NCBI RefSeq assembly: GCF_003144195.1
Contig: NW_020290035.1
Location: 131,532 to 195,531 of the forward strand
Length of the DNA stretch: 64,000 bases
Reading direction: 5' to 3'
From: Ceraceosorus guamensis
Lineage: Eukaryota; Basidiomycota; Exobasidiomycetes; Ceraceosorales; Ceraceosoraceae
Positions 1 to 14,065 of this stretch are shown here, in pieces (the stretch's first letter is position 1; each line of letters begins with the position of its first letter). Position numbers and translations under genes: made by a program. The notes under the pieces were generated by a model. That model was not told where the DNA came from. It made no database searches and worked only from the letters and a program-made list of their open reading frames with translations.

Positions 1-263
1 TGTCCGAGGTCGGGAACAGAAGGAGGGAGTGTGCGCAGCAGATAGCAGCGCAAGTGGCAAAGGCAGTATGCGGGAGAAAACAAGGACCGGACCTACAGCT
101 CGCTTCGGCAGCGCCGCTCTACGCAGCAAGCGCGAAGGAGAGACTAGCAGGCTGTCGTCCGTCATCGCTCGAGGTACTTGATGCGAATATATGCTATGAA
201 GAGGAATGCCACATCGATTTGAATGTGGATGCAATCATGAATGTTTTGCCACCGCCAGCATGA
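1..263 (+). CDS. Possible 3' end of a gene entering from the left edge
   Basis: A frame is open from base 3 to a stop at 261-263. The first part reads like coding sequence (alanine-rich helical composition, for example CAQQIAAQVAKAV) and has no start of its own inside the window. A possible donor, GTACTT, lies at 174, so the true exon could end there. No domain is recognised. Open frames of this size also occur by chance in this GC-rich sequence, so this is a weak call. Confidence 0.2.
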   Translation, partial: SEVGNRRRECAQQIAAQVAKAVCGRKQGPDLQLASAAPLYAASAKERLAGCRPSSLEVLDANICYEEECHIDLNVDAIMNVLPPPA

Positions 264-443
264 GCCGCGAATGGCGTATCATGGATGGTGGAGGATCTGA
301 CTTGACTGATTCGGAGCTGATGAGCTCAACGCGTGGAACGGTCCAACTTCGGTCCTTTGGCCATGCAGCTGCATGGCGTTGCGCCTATTCACGATTATTT
401 GCTCCGCCAACACCGCACATTCTTGATTCAGCCCGCGACATCT

Positions 444-489
444 TCACGTGATACGGGCGCTTTGCGTGTTTCGGAAGTCACGTGATACG
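444..489. repeat. Paired TCACGTGATACG direct repeat
   Basis: The 12-mer TCACGTGATACG occurs at 444-455 and again at 478-489, exactly 34 bases apart. Each copy contains the palindrome CACGTG, the classic E-box core bound by bHLH factors in fungi. A regulatory role is inference; no confident gene starts close by. Confidence 0.45.
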
Positions 490-1964
490 TTCATGAGACT
501 TTTGCCTGGGGCTGTGCTCGCGCCAAAACGCGCACGCACGCGCTGTGACCACATCCTCTCTCGCGTGCAGGGCGCGAGCCTTCGTTCACGATCATTCACT
601 TCGAGACGTCCACCACACCACACCAATGCGGCCCGCATACAGCGCCCGCTCTAGCTTCAGAGGTCGGCGAGCAGGCACTGGAATGCCGTCAGCTGCAATG
701 ATACACTACATCAGGCCACCTTGGGAATCTAACCACGTGCACCGAAAACGCAGTACTCGTGCCCGCGCCTGCGACCCTTCAGGACTCCATCTTGGCAAGA
801 GTTGCCAAGCCTGCAGAGCCCAAAGCTGGCCACACGGCGGATCCCTTATGTACGCAATCTTGATGAAGGAGTGTTATTCAGGTTGGCTGTCTCGACTCTC
901 GTAGCTGCCTTGCGCGTCCACATGTCTCTCGGGCACAACAGCATTTAGTGTGGATTTAGCAAGGGCGGCGATCATGACCAGACACTAGAAGCAGTCGAGG
1001 TAGTGTAGCTTGATGTAGATACGCAGCTGTCCATATGAGACTGCGCTGCAAGGCTGCGCCGGCGGGAGAGGTGGCATAGAGCCCGCAAGATGACAGAGCT
1101 GCCGGGAGAAGACAACGTGTCGGGAGAGCGAAGGGCGGTGATCAGAGCGCATGGTGAGTCACCATCCGGTAAAGTGGCCCGACGCAGCATGACATCGTTG
1201 ACATTGGCAGTCACGCCTCACGAAGTACGCGGACAAGGTGCTCGCGTCGATATGGAGTTGGTCAAGGCGCACGCATATTTGGGCGAGGCGGGCGCTGGAG
1301 CTTGGCCGAGCCAGAACGCTCTTGACCTACGGAGCTGTCCAACATTGCGCTCTTCGATGCTGACCCCTCCTCTCTCTTTCCACTGTCCCATCGCTGTGCG
1401 GACAGCTGGCTCGTCTTGGCTGACCAAGTCTGGCAAGCGGGAGACTTCGCGGCTGCCTAGCTTGCGCAACAACAGCCGGCTCTCTTCACTGAAGTGCTGC
1501 TCGATCATAGTCAACAATCGCTGCCACGATAATCAAATCAGATGGTGAACTACCGCCAAGTCGCCGCAGCTGATCGTCTTCACATCATTCCATCTGCAAC
1601 TTGCCTTGTCGAAGATTTGCGACTATTTGCTCGTCTCGCACATCCCTGCACCGCCTTCTGAACTTGATTGCGCCCTGCAGCGCCACACAAAGCTGCTCAC
1701 TCGCTTTCCAACAAGCTGGTGGGCTCAACCTCTGCTATCCTCGCTTGTGTGCATGTCGAGCAGGTCGTAGTGGTAGTACATATATGTTGATGACGCCGCT
1801 GCATGAGCGCACGGGACGCTCGAGCTGCTGACTGTCCCGCGCTAATAACAGATCCTTCGCGCCTCGACTGCTGCCCTACTACATGCGGGCAGCGAGGAAA
1901 GGCATTCGCTAGAGGCACCAACAGCGTCAACAACGAGATCCAAAGTGCGATCCAGGCGACTGGT

Positions 1965-2006
1965 GACTCAAGACTTTTGACTCAAGACTCAAGACTCCAA
2001 GACTGT
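1965..2006. repeat. ACTCAAGACT-type dispersed repeat, copy 1
   Basis: Reiterated GACTCAAGACT units ending in CCAAGACTGT. A near-identical arrangement, including the central CTTTTGACTC spacer, recurs at 33623-33657, and looser versions lie near 31570, 52266 and 63608. It is non-coding and appears to be a dispersed intergenic word of this genome. Confidence 0.6.
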
Positions 2007-2835
2007 GACGCTTGAATGAATGGACCAAGAATCTGAATCAAGGAATGTTGTGTCTTTGGATGGATCTGCAGGATTTTTCGCTCCCTCGTACGCACTACTC
2101 TGACTCAAGACTTGACTATCTTGTTGTATACATCTGCTGCATCAATTGGTGTTACTAATTATTCAAAATTGTCACTTCAATAATCACAACGCCTGCTGCT
2201 TCAACTCAAGCCTGCCATTTGTACAGAGCTAGCCGCCCCGTGCGACGCGTCAACGGCTGGCGCGCTGTGACTCCCCCTTCGACTCGTACTTTAGGTCTGA
2301 ATCAAAACGGAGGTCTGCAGCACCTGCGCGGTGCGGGCTACAATTTGGTTCGTTATGGGTCATGTTGAATCAAAACACGAGATTCGAGAGCTAGCATATA
2401 CGCGCGCAACGCAGCCCTCAAGCCTGCTTCACCACCACGAGTCTCGAAGTCACACTCTTGACTCACAACAAATGCGCGAGAAAGACGAACTCCGGGGTCA
2501 GTCCACGCATTCACCTTTTTCCGACTCCCAAGTGACTGTACACTCAACACGACGTCAAAGGGAAAGCCGAGTCTCTTCACCGTGCATGGCCACTCGAAGC
2601 TCCTTTTCAACCATTGCCCAGTACATTCGGTTTGTTCGGCACATGCACTCCTGGCAGTGCTACTTCCTATCGTATGGCGAGAATTCCAATCAGAGGTTAC
2701 CAAACACAAGTTCAGGTCGGAGTCCCCATGTCAAGCAATTGAGCAATCTCCTACGCCGGCCGACATTCAGCGCTCGCGCTCTCATCTCTTGCAGCCTTGC
2801 CTCTCTTGAGCTCACCAAGCCAGCGCACTATCACC

Positions 2836-4103
2836 ATGTCCAGTGTTGCAGCCAGCGCAAGCGCAAGTCTGAACCCTCTAAGCATCGACGTGCAGAATAA
2901 GTGGAGCGACGAGCTCAACTTGGCCATGCACGACAATGACTCTGGGCGCTTCACTCGTCTAGAGGAGCTCGAAACTGCGCACAGAGAGGCTGAGTACGAC
3001 AGAGGTGTGGCAGAAGAGCGCGTTAGAGCCAGCGAAAGGGCACGCCAGCGCTTGTCCTTCATCCAAGTGAGTGCTTCTGGTGAGGGCCGTACTCGCATTC
3101 CCTTCGCTCATGCATACTTTCATGCCCACAAATCCGCGCAGATCCGACGTGATCTTTCTACTGCTGCAGCTGCTGGGCTGACCATCCCAGACGAGAGCAC
3201 TGGATACTGGCTCGAAGCGCGTAACAGCGAGCGCAGCAAAGTCAACAGCCAAATGTTCTCGGTAAGTGCGAACCCACAAGCGTCAGTCAAGGGACAGCCA
3301 GGATCACATCCGCTGACGCTCCGTTCATATCTTAGGCGCTCTTCGAACGTATCAAAGATGTTGCTCCAGAGCAGCTGAAGCAAGCTTGTGCCGATGTTGA
3401 AAGGGAATTCGGCATCGAGCGTGCGCCAAAAGACTCTGAAGTCCAAGCAGAGACCAACCATAAGAGCAAGACCAGACGAGGCAAGAAACGCCCTCGCCTT
3501 GCAAAAAGCCCAAGTCCATTTCCAACTCAGAAGTTGGCAGATTCGGAGGCGGGCGACCGTACTCACGCACAAGAACGTCAATCAAGCATAGGAAAGAAGG
3601 CAGAAGACTCAGTGACACGTCCTCTAGATCTCCATTCCGTTCACTCTCGGGCAGCACGTGGAGCAAGCTCTTACCACGCATCGGAGCTTCGCAGCGGCAC
3701 CAGGTGGTCTGAGGCTGGCTCCTCTTCAGCGCCTCTCGACAAACTTGACTCTTCATCTCGCTCGTTGGACGCGGCAACTTCGACACCCATATCGAGACGC
3801 GTAGCACTCCAAATGCAGTCAGCGACGTCAGCCTCTCTACGATCCTACGCCGGCATGGCTGCCTCGCCACCCGCACTCGAGAATTCAAGTTTCAAGCAGC
3901 ATTTGCAATCTCCACGAGGCAACGGGGACCCTTCCTCTCCTCAGCACGGGTCTTCAGTAAGTCAATCGGCCTCTCAGCTGGCTACATGCAGCTCCTCTAC
4001 CGAGCTCGACGTGGACAAGGATGAGGATCTTGTGGGCCTAGGTGTACAGCTGGGTAGTGAGTCGTTGATCAGCCATCTAGACGACATTCAGCGAGCCGAC
4101 TGA
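2836..4103 (+). CDS. Three-exon coiled-coil family gene A, 372 residues
   Basis: Exons are 2836-3066, 3142-3261 and 3336-4103, giving 77 + 40 + 255 residues. Both introns (75 and 74 bases, GTGAGT..CAG and GTAAGT..TAG) are phase 0. Intron 1 has no stop, so retention would also read through. Exon 1 is helical and charged (residues about 22-76, with LEELETAHREAE). Exon 2 starts IRRDLSTAAAAGLTIP, which lines up with exon 2 of the genes at 15614 and 18942, with Ile at position 1 and Pro at position 16. Exon 3 carries a basic run, KSKTRRGKKRPRLAK (about 160-174), that looks like a nuclear localisation signal, then a long Ser-rich disordered tail. I chose ATG 2836 over 2797 because it follows the pyrimidine-rich leader and gives an exon 1 of the same length as two relatives. 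No known domain is recognised; a nuclear role is inference. Confidence 0.7.
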
Positions 4104-7100
4104 CCTAGTTTCGTATTTTTGCACCCTCGACAATATCAGATATGAGAGCCTGATATCCTTTGGTGTGAGGCAATTCAGCGTTCGCTCTTGTTCGATGCTG
4201 GATACGGAGGTTTACCCGGACTGTAAGCGCGAAGAACATTCATAGCTGACCCTGCGAAGAAGGAGTCGGGTGCTAAGCAGGCCATGAAGCCTCAGTCATA
4301 CTCAAAGCACGGCAACCTCTCAATTTGTTCCTTTCCGAATACTCCGAGAACCTGGCTCACCACGTGGATGTCGTAGGCCCTCGGGAAAATCGTGCCTGTC
4401 CACCAGGCTCTCGGCGGCCGCTGGTGATAGCAGAATAGACCGATCACAATGACCGACTCTGTGAGGTCTGATGAGCACATTCTTGGGCACCACTGTTTGC
4501 GTACGAGCGGCTGAAGGTAAGCATTTTGGGGGGCGGGTGAAATTTTGCCTTCAATGCGCGTGAGGGAGACCTTGTATGCATTCCTTCCACTTTAATTTGG
4601 CGGCTCCTTTCCGCTTTCACCCGCGTCGTCCAAGAGCGGCATGTCACTGCGTGCGCTTGACGTCTGTGGTCTTCTTAACATGGCTCTTCCATGTTTTGTT
4701 GAGCAGACTCAAGCGCTGCTCGTTCCGTCATCGAATTTCTCGATCATCAGCGAAGAAGCGCGCTGACTCAGGGCTTGCAAGATTTCCCTCGAAAGCCTTC
4801 CGACGACTGAAGCGGATCGCTTTCATTCCCCCATATTGGGCTGTTCAGCCTCACTTGCGACCAGCAGTCCACTTTTGCTTGCAATGAATGCTCTTTGAGG
4901 ACAATATACTGACTCTAGAAATCCAGCATTCGGGATCGTGAATGGGAAGAAAGAAACGATCTTCTTTGGTTTTCGCCGAGTTTCGAATGACTCCTCGCGT
5001 CGGCGCGCGCCTCGATGTCGGGTGATGCAAACATCAGCTTGGCTTGATCCAGCAGCTACATGTCACTGGCTGATCAGCCAAATTGGAAGCTGATCATCAG
5101 TCCGGAAATGACTCGAGGAAGCCCGCGCTTTAAGATCGATGAGCCCCCCAGGAGGTGATTCCGATCCGCATTCAGGCGCACGAGTCGAGAGACTCCGCCC
5201 GTGCATCGCTTTCTTTCCGGCTCTGAACGCCCCAAGTACTAAGAGCGGATGAGGATTTGCCTGGCCAGCTTCAAACATGGCTCTGATGCGTCAAGCACGA
5301 GGGCAGCCATTTGAGTGCCAAGGAGCGAGTAGCCTCGTGATCGTACCGCTCGCCAAGATCGCGTCCCCTATGACTGCCACCTGCTCGACACTAGAATGAA
5401 TTTTGAAGTGGCTCGCGAATGCCTCGGGTGTAGCTTGACAAGCATGACAACACAGTGTGAGTGGATGGATCAGTGAGTCACGAAGGGAAGGAAGTGTCCG
5501 CGCACGCGCCCTTTGAGGATGCTTACCGCACACGTACCCGAACCGGGCAGCACAGCCTCACGCATCTCCTTGTTCCAAGCCACAGATCGGACGCCAAGCC
5601 GCGGGCAAACGCGTCAGCAGCGGGCGCGCGGGCGGGGAAGAGGCGTGCATGCTTCGGTCGACATCGGCCGACCCCGTGTAGCGCGACCAGAGAGCTAGCT
5701 GGGCCGGGGCACAGGCCGAGCAACACGTGACCTGATGGGCACCCCCGTTGGATCCTTGCCCCACGATCGTGAATCAAAAATCAAGAATCAAAGCATCACG
5801 AATCACGTGAATGGCGCTTCGTGAGTGTCGTAGGCGAGACAGACATCGTTCTCTTTGCTAATTGATTCAAGATTCAGAGGCGTCTTCTTATTTCAAGATT
5901 TTTCGATCCCAAATGGTTGGTCAAAGAACGGTGTGCCCAGCACAAGAAGTGGATGCAGCTGTGCCATCGGAGGAGTTTTGGACAGCTGATCGGCGTCCCT
6001 CGGCCTCAGTCTGCGGCGCTAGCTGAATCGCCGGATTGGCACGGATTTTCGCGCACAAATGCAAGTTCACGCTCGAGCTGTCATGGACTTTCTTGCTCTT
6101 TAGCCTTCCGACTAAGACTCGACTGCTGTATGATCATTTAGGTACGTGAGCATCAAGCCCCGGCCATTCAATTGAATGATTGCAGTAGCGACTTGACGAC
6201 CTGTGGCTCTCGATGAGGCTGTGCGCATCAGACGATCAGCATCCCGTCACGTGATCTCTTTTCGCGAGCGAAATTCGGATATCTCGGCCGCATGCATGTG
6301 CACGGACGGCTCGACGCGTGACGCGACCAGCGCGAGGCTTGCGCGCGGGGGCGCGCCCTACAAGTCATGGGTACACGACTGTGCCTACCTGCACGGGGAT
6401 GGATAAACTCCGGGCCGTTCTTAGCCTGCCTCTGCTCACATCGTACACCATCTCCCCATCTCCCAGACTTTGCAACCGCGCATTCATCAACACAACGTTC
6501 CACCACACTGTACACCATTCTGCCAGAGCATATCTTCTCCGCTCGATCTCCGAATGTCCTGCAAATGCTGTACAGACTCCCCAACCTTTTTCGCGCTGCT
6601 GCACAACTGCCCCACTGCGGAGATATCTCAACCAATCATGATGCGACTCCTACCTAGTCTCACAGATCGAGTGAGGGTTCGGCACCAGTAAGGGGCGCAG
6701 AACCAGTTCCTGACGCTTCTACAACTCGCATCGTTTGTCAGACTGCTGGCTTAGTGCGGTCATCATTTCACCTCATCGAGCATGCTGTCGGGCAGCGCAC
6801 TCTCGGCGAGGCCGCGCTCGCACGTTTGCAGCCATCTCAAGCGTCTTTGCGCATGACATGGCCCCTACATCGACCTGACTCATCGAGGGCCACTTGGAGG
6901 TCTTGCAAGATAGACCGAGACCGGAAGCGAGCATGAGGTGCCCTCTCCCACTTAACGTTGCTCCCCATTCATCTTTGACATCGCTTGGCTGCCATCATGG
7001 CTCAGGATATCTCAGGCAAGTCTTGGAGCGGAGAGCGTATTTGCACCTGCAATTGCTGATACTGCCCGATTGCTCCCAGCTATCGGCGGGAGCTGGACTT

Positions 7101-10100
7101 AGATGAGCAGCCGCTCGCATATCACGCGCGGCACCTATGCTTTGGGGTGGAGAGGTTCTGGCGAGAAGGTGGGCGGGGGTGGACGGCGAGACAGTTCAGG
7201 CATACCGGATCAGCCAGTCATGAGGCATTGGGAGGATGAGGCATGGGGAGAAGTCGCCTGCACGGCAAGACTAGCGACAGGTGAGTCGACCTGCTCGTAG
7301 CAGAGGACTCGATGAGCAGGGGCGTGATGCACGTGGTGGGTGACTGACCTTTCACCGACGTTCATGCGCCGGGTGGGGCCAGCATGGATGCGGTGTTGGA
7401 TGTCTGCACTCGTTTGACCCGCAGCGAATGGGCATCTGCTGGGCCCAAGTCGAGCAGCAGTCGTCTATAGGTAGCAGCGGGCGACAAGAGCATTGGATTG
7501 TGATCTTGCAGCGAAGATCTCCTGCATGGGTCGCAGTTCAGCGCCGATGTTGTCAACAACCTCTCAGCTAGCTGCTGTGTCGTCGTCCACCACCACTAGC
7601 CGAACACCTCGGTTCAGATTACTCTTCAAGCATGACCCCAGCATGCCTCACGCATCGGCAAGTCGATGCATGCCAGCACTCTAGCGCAGTCTTCGAAACG
7701 GTCCGACGGCTCTCGATCTAGGCGCGCTCCTATGCCCCTCTAAGATGGGCGAACTAGACTCGATCGTTCTCGATACAGCCGCAAGCTATCAACGTCTAGC
7801 GTCATGTCGGCCTCTATGTGCGCAGTCGCAGCCCGACCACTCAATGCGAGTGTTCCCTCTCGACACAATTCATCTCGGCCATGCTTTCAGGAACACCACG
7901 AGGGCCCGAGGCTAAACGAGCGAGCAGCGCCCGTGGCTGGGTGACGCTGGGTGCATCAACTTCAGGGAGCGACCGGAGGACCTGAACCAGGAGCTGACGA
8001 TCCACGACATTCGACCCCTCGCTAGTCGGTCGACCCTAGCAAACGTCAGCACGGACGCTGTAAGTCGTATCCTATGATATTTAGTTCGCGCGAGTCAATT
8101 TCTCCAGCGCTCATCGTCATCGCTGTCCCCTTGCTTGCAGTCAAGCACCTCTTCGGCTGTGCTAGCGCATCATCAAAGCCGACGGACTACTTCCATCGCG
8201 ATGCGCTCACAGGGCCTGAACGGCTGTGCCAGCGCACCCCTCAGGCTTCCGCGCTCATGCACCAACTCTCGCGGCCAGGTCCGGCGGTTCTCATTGCATC
8301 AGCTAGATCCAAATTTTCAAAAACCGCACTTCGAACGTCGTCAGACGCACCTCGTTGCTTGCCCTTCAGCGCCATGGTCTATAGGAGGAGCCATGAAGCA
8401 TGCACCTCGCGGCGGGACTTGCGCAGAAGACGCTGTGTCTTTGTTCGAGCAGTACGAAGCCAGCGTGATGCCGCAGGAGGTAGTCAAGAAGGACTCTTGC
8501 AATGGCTCAGCCAATAGGTTGCCATTTATTCCACGATGCAACACCCACTGAGATGAGACATGGGTATGCTCCATCAACAACGCGACTCTACTCCCGGCGA
8601 TCGGTGGGCTGCCTTCCGCCCTGCATTTCTGGTCTTACTACCATAGCGAGGTGCTCGTATCTGGTTAGGAGAGCGCCCCGACGTCGCCTCGCTGCACTCT
8701 CAGGTTAGGCAGACACCCCTGCTTACGATGTCCCTTCATCGACTGAGCTCACTCACGCTTTCTGCTTACCAGCATTTGAGGTTGTATCACTTCCTCTCCC
8801 CTCGTGCGATTCTGCTCATCGGACATCGACCGCACGCCACTGCTCTCATAACACTGGCAGTCTGGCGGTCTTGGCCTTGATCTCGTAATCAGTTTAGGAC
8901 TCTGAGGCAGCGACTTTCTTCACTGCGGCGCGATGATGAGTCACAAATCGCCCGGCTCAATCGGCCTATACATGCTGTGTAAGGCGCCTTTCCCTCTTCT
9001 TCCGCTCACAAGCAAAACTCGATCGACAAGTCAAGCAGAGAAAGCGGAGGCGCATGACAGTGCCCTTGAGAGTCCTTAATCGTCTCGGATTCGCGATCGC
9101 TACTTTTGTTGGCACCTCACTCGCTGGCGCTCATCGACGAGAGTAAGAGCGCTCTTCGGTCCCTACGCGCGTGCGCTGCCTACACGCGTGCGCTCATTCT
9201 CGTTGACGCCAAATGTTGTTACGGCGGCCCAGCAAGGGCCACATTCCGTCTCGTTCTGGCGACCTCTCTCACCAGGACAGTGTCACATTCCCACCTGAGC
9301 TGTCCTCTTTGGCGCTCGTCATCATTCGTTCTCAAGCTGAGCAGGAGCAATGGGTGCTGCCTAGAAAAGACGCGACGAGAAAGGAACCAGTGTTATGCTC
9401 CTCGCAAAGCGACTTGATCGCATCGCCCCGGGCTTCTCCTCAACGTCGTGCGAACTGGACCTGGCCTGGTTCGCGCCTCAACTCGCTCATCTCGAAATTG
9501 GAAGACTCACTGCAACAAATCGACTTTCTCCACCGAGCCTCTGATCGTGGTTGCTTCGATGCAGGTCCTTGAATGGAGATTTGCATACATCCACTCCCGC
9601 CGACGACATCGAGACTAGGCGGTTCCTACGCCCTTTGGCCACATGCGAGCGGCATCGTTCAATTAAATCAGACGGCTTCGCTTGCGCACAATTAGTGTGA
9701 TTCGATGGATACTGCTCTGCCTGCCTGTACGCGTCTGACAAATCCGCGTCTCCCGCAGCTCAGCTCATACCAACCGACATCCGCTTTGCCGGTCTAGCCC
9801 GGTGCTCAACATCATGCAAGTCCACGCTGCTCTTGGGCCTTGCCGGTCTATTTGAGGAGAGCTGAGCTGCGGGAGCGTCATGCACGGCTTAAAGGACCGC
9901 ACAGTCTTCAGCAATGCCAAGCGGCAATGAACGCGCCAAGCTGGCACCGTTTCGCGGACTGCAACGGAGCTTCACATAGTATGAAGTGCTATTTCAAATT
10001 TTGCACCATTGTCTTGGCAAGAGGACGACGACGGCATCTCTTGCATGGGAAGTGTTGGGTCCAGAGCAACAGAGCAAGCCAATAATGGAGCGATGTGGAT

Positions 10101-13100
10101 AGAGTCTCGATACGACGACAGGTTCTCTGGCCTACCCAGTATTACGTGCTCGAAGGACCGCATTAGCCAGGCTGGTCTTGCAAGACCCGAACTTGAGACC
10201 CTCGAGATGACCACTGTCCCACGAAGGGCGTCTTGGGCCTACACGCCGCCAGTACACATGCGCACGCGCAAAGAAGTCGCCGAACTGCCGAGCGAGCTTG
10301 GATTATGCCAAAAGGGCTGGCAACGGATAGTGACGTCTACACTTGTCAACAATACTCTGCCAGTTGCCTTGACTGTTCGGTTAAAATGTGCAACGAGACT
10401 GTCGGGATGTTCACGCCAGAACTTGCTGGATGCGCAGCATGTCTTACATGGCCTGCGTTGGTCCAATTCGATCACACCATCGAGCAGTGGAGACAGTCTT
10501 GGTCCTTCGGAAGTTCCCGCGTCCTTGGCCGAATGAAGACACGTTGCCTTGTCTCGTCGCTCAACATCTCCCGAACCGGGGCGGAAGGCGCTTGCAAAAA
10601 TGTGCCGAAGCTTCAAAGCACATGTTCGATTGCAAAGACCAATGATCCCACCCTTACGATTCTAGCTCTTGGCGAGCTTAATGGAGCGGTCTCTCGTGCA
10701 AGTGAGGTCCTCTCGCACGTCAGGCAATCTGGCGGCGTAGACTCGCGAAGGGGCCGGGCCAACGCGAGCTATCAGCAGCACTGAGGGCATGGTGGGATGC
10801 GTCATGAAGGCGCCTAACCTACCACGGACGCCTCTTGCAAAAATGATGGCCTTGTGAGTAGAGGCATCCTTGTCAGCTTCTTCTGCACGGTCTCGCTCGT
10901 CCAGAGGGCTTAGCTTCTACACATCAGCCGCGCTTCGAGCCCCGACCGCGGTCACAAATCGGCATCGCGACTGCAGGGCGCTCGCTGGTCTAGGAGCAAC
11001 CACGGCCCGACCTCAGTATAGTAAGACTCAAGCTGACCTCTCTCCATTTTGTATCTGCCATCGCTTGATCTGATCATAGCTTCGCGCTCTCGCCTCGATC
11101 TTCAAGACGTCGTGTTGCTGGCCACCAGAGGCTTGTTTGTGTCGTCAATGTGGGGGCTACTCCTCGCGAATGTGGGATTACAATGGAGTGAACCCTCACC
11201 TATTCCTCCCTATCGAACAAGACAACCTGGCGTCCGCCATATCCCATGCTCCTACCGACGGCAGTCAGCTGACATCAGACGGGCGATCATCTTTCCTCTC
11301 GGTCGACCCTGAACTGCTACCGCTGTGCTTCGAGCGTCGACAAGTTATCGTGGTCCAATGAGCCAAGTTGAAAACGTTTTCTCCGACGCTTGGCAGGCAA
11401 CGAATCAACTTGGGAACGGGGTCGCTGAGAGCCACGACCACCAGGCTACAACGCACACGTCGCTACCTATCGCAGATCAAATGCGCGAAATGGATCATTT
11501 AGCATTGCAAATGTCCCTGCGTGTTCCTCTCCCCTCAGCACCCTTCGTCACGTGTAATTCTGAGCTCGGCTGGCATTCCAAGACGGCATAGCAGGCGGCA
11601 GGTATGAGGGCCTTCGAAGCAGAAGGATGGAAGTGGGGGCTTCGCAATGGGAACATTTCGACCGCACAAATCCTCACACGGCAGCAAATTTCTTGCGCAC
11701 TTGAGGGAAGCATGGCTAGCTAGTTGCCTTGAGCCCACACCTTTCGGTGTGCCGAGTGACTTCGCGCACGGCCCTTGCGAGGTGCTTGGACTATGCGGAC
11801 CTTGGACGCTTGAGACACTAGCAGATAAGACAGAATTACTTTCGTCACAGCATCAATCTTTGAGATACGCCTATCGCAGCCACCAGAGGTAAGCATCTTC
11901 TCTCACTCGTCGACAACGCCGCTGTACGAGACAAATGAGGACTCTTGTGTTGCAGTAGGCTGTGATCGGTCTGTTCAATCAGGTCTTGCCTCCGCTGCTC
12001 TCGCCACCCATTGCCATCGATTCCAAGCAATGGAACAGCTCTTAGGCAGGCTCGAGGGGGATTATTGGGCGTTTCTTGCACGACACATTCAGCACTTGGC
12101 CTTGTTGCGCCCCACATTTCTTTCTCGCGGTATAGCCTGGCCGAAATCGCTGGCACTCAAAGACAGCTGAGCCGCATCGCTGCTCTGGCATATGGATTTT
12201 GTGGCAGCTCGCGTCACTGAGGTGAATCAACTTTTCGAAGCATTCTAGCCTTCTCAAAGCTGCCGCATATCGGTTTCCACACCATAGCTTTTTCACGTAG
12301 ACTCTTTTCGAGCGCTGAGGCGCTTGCTTGGAAGGGACGATCCGACATAGCGACATTCAGCAACTATTTTTGGAGGAACTTTATCTGTTATGGGGCGCGT
12401 GGCTTCGGTACACAATGTTCATCTGTCCTGGATGTCTACGGGTAAGTTGGAGCACGAAGGTAGCCTTGAGGTCTGCGGCGTCTAATTCGAAGACACGAAG
12501 CTCTGCTTATCGCATTATCATGCTCAAGTCTGGCACGAGACGAGGGCATGGGCGTCTTGAGCAGTTTTAGAGTATACTTGAAAGCTTGGTCATATTCAAC
12601 ACGAGAGCAGCAATCGCTAACTTGGCCCCCCTGCGCTGCTTTTCTGCCAACTCTCTTCCAGCGCCAGGGGAATGGAAGCACATTTCGTCAAGAAGAGCAA
12701 AAAAATTGTGTGTTTGCAGTATTTACCAACGCCAAGCAATCTTGACTACTGCTGGACTATTCCACCATTAAGATGGGCTAGCCTTACGCACAGTGCAAGA
12801 GTTTCCGCTTCCTCGGGACTGTGCGGAGCGATCGTCCGTGCTCAAGGACTTAGATAACACAGAGAGCTTGGATTTAGGCGCGAATTACGCTCGACATCAA
12901 CAGTCGCGGAAGATAGGTGTCGAATGAGACGCGGGTCCCATACCTTTCGGCTGCTGACGCGAGACCTAAGCAGCGCGTCCGCCGCGTGGTCTGTCAGTGT
13001 CTTGGGCATGACCTCGTCTGCGTTCATGCGAGCTATCTCTCCTCTGCTGTGACCGAGGGCAAAACCACCACGTGAGCCCGCTTTCTCCGTGACGACCGCT

Positions 13101-14065
13101 CGGCATCTCTTATCCATACCAAGTCAAGTCTACATGTTCTTTTGCGAGTATGCTAGTTGGGTGACGCGAACAAGGTGCGCGTCCAAGACAATCAGTGTCA
13201 GCTACGCCAACAGGTCTTGTTAATTTGAATGCCGTATAGCACTGTGCGCCGAGTCATCGCATGGGCACCTAACGCCCGCCCTTGGCGCATGCGGACATCT
13301 TAACGACGAGAACAAGAGATGCAAGGCTGCGAGTCTGTCAGCAGGACTTCGACAACGCTGCCCACCATTCTGCCGTCGGAGCCCGTAGTGTCAGCTTCTC
13401 GAGTCTCAGCTCCAAGATTACCAAAACCCACCGCCTTGACCTTCGCGTCCAAGGTCAATCTTCTGGCTCAAGCGACGTCCTATTTCATCCGAACATCTAA
13501 ACGGCATCTTCTACATACAGCCGCAAATTCCAGATCATGACGGAGAGAGTGAGAAGGGCTCTTCATCCGGAATGTTGCGTAGAAGCGGCCGCTTCCATTG
13601 CTAATCCGTGACCATGTTTCGACGAGGTGCAGGACGTTGCGCAGCGTCACATCGTTGGAGCTATATACTACGTCACAGGCCGTAAGTCTACGACGACGTG
13701 GACGCCTTAAAAGGGTGAGTGAAGCCGGCGGAGGGGGCGTATAATGGAGCAATTTTGAAGTTCGTTCGTGTTTCGTCCTGCGAGTTGCCCGGAAGTAGTT
13801 TGGGCTACTTACAGATAGCTGCTACGACGGGCGGATACCGACAAGCGTCTACGCAGTCCATTTCCACCATCAAGGCATTTGTTCGCTGCTTTGGAGCTCG
13901 ATCCGTGTTCATTTGCGGTTCGCGCCAGTTGCTCGAGCACGCCAAGTATCCTTGTTGCTGCCACGCTGGACTGGCCCTGCAGCACCTGGCTCGCCATTCA
14001 CAAGCAAGCGACCCGATTCTCTCCGTCTGGCCAAACACCGAGAATAACGACTAATACATGCATCG
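4104..14065. other. Long gene desert with scattered coding-like scraps
   Basis: No gene could be built here. Motifs of the ATTCAAGATT/ATCACGAATCACGTGA kind cluster at 5768-5905. Stretches that look weakly coding but lack a supported structure are 9213-9572 (+), 10009-10784 (+, two frames), and 12042-12681 and 13480-13752 (both -). The two minus-strand stretches resemble the leucine-rich relics described at 34-42 kb. The rest is anonymous. Confidence 0.35.

Larger units (their letters stand above)
264..2835. other. Gene-free stretch with short dispersed motifs
   Basis: Only short overlapping open frames on both strands are seen, none with a convincing start or splice structure. The stretch holds a 12-base direct repeat at 444 and 478, and an ACTCAAGACT-type repeat cluster at 1965-2006. 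The last 100 bases before 2836 are pyrimidine-rich and probably the leader of the next gene. Confidence 0.4.

Noticed and set aside
10009-10784. Two overlapping plus-strand frames of 175 and 183 codons
   Set aside because: They overlap in different frames with neither clearly coding, and no splice pattern or motif separates them.
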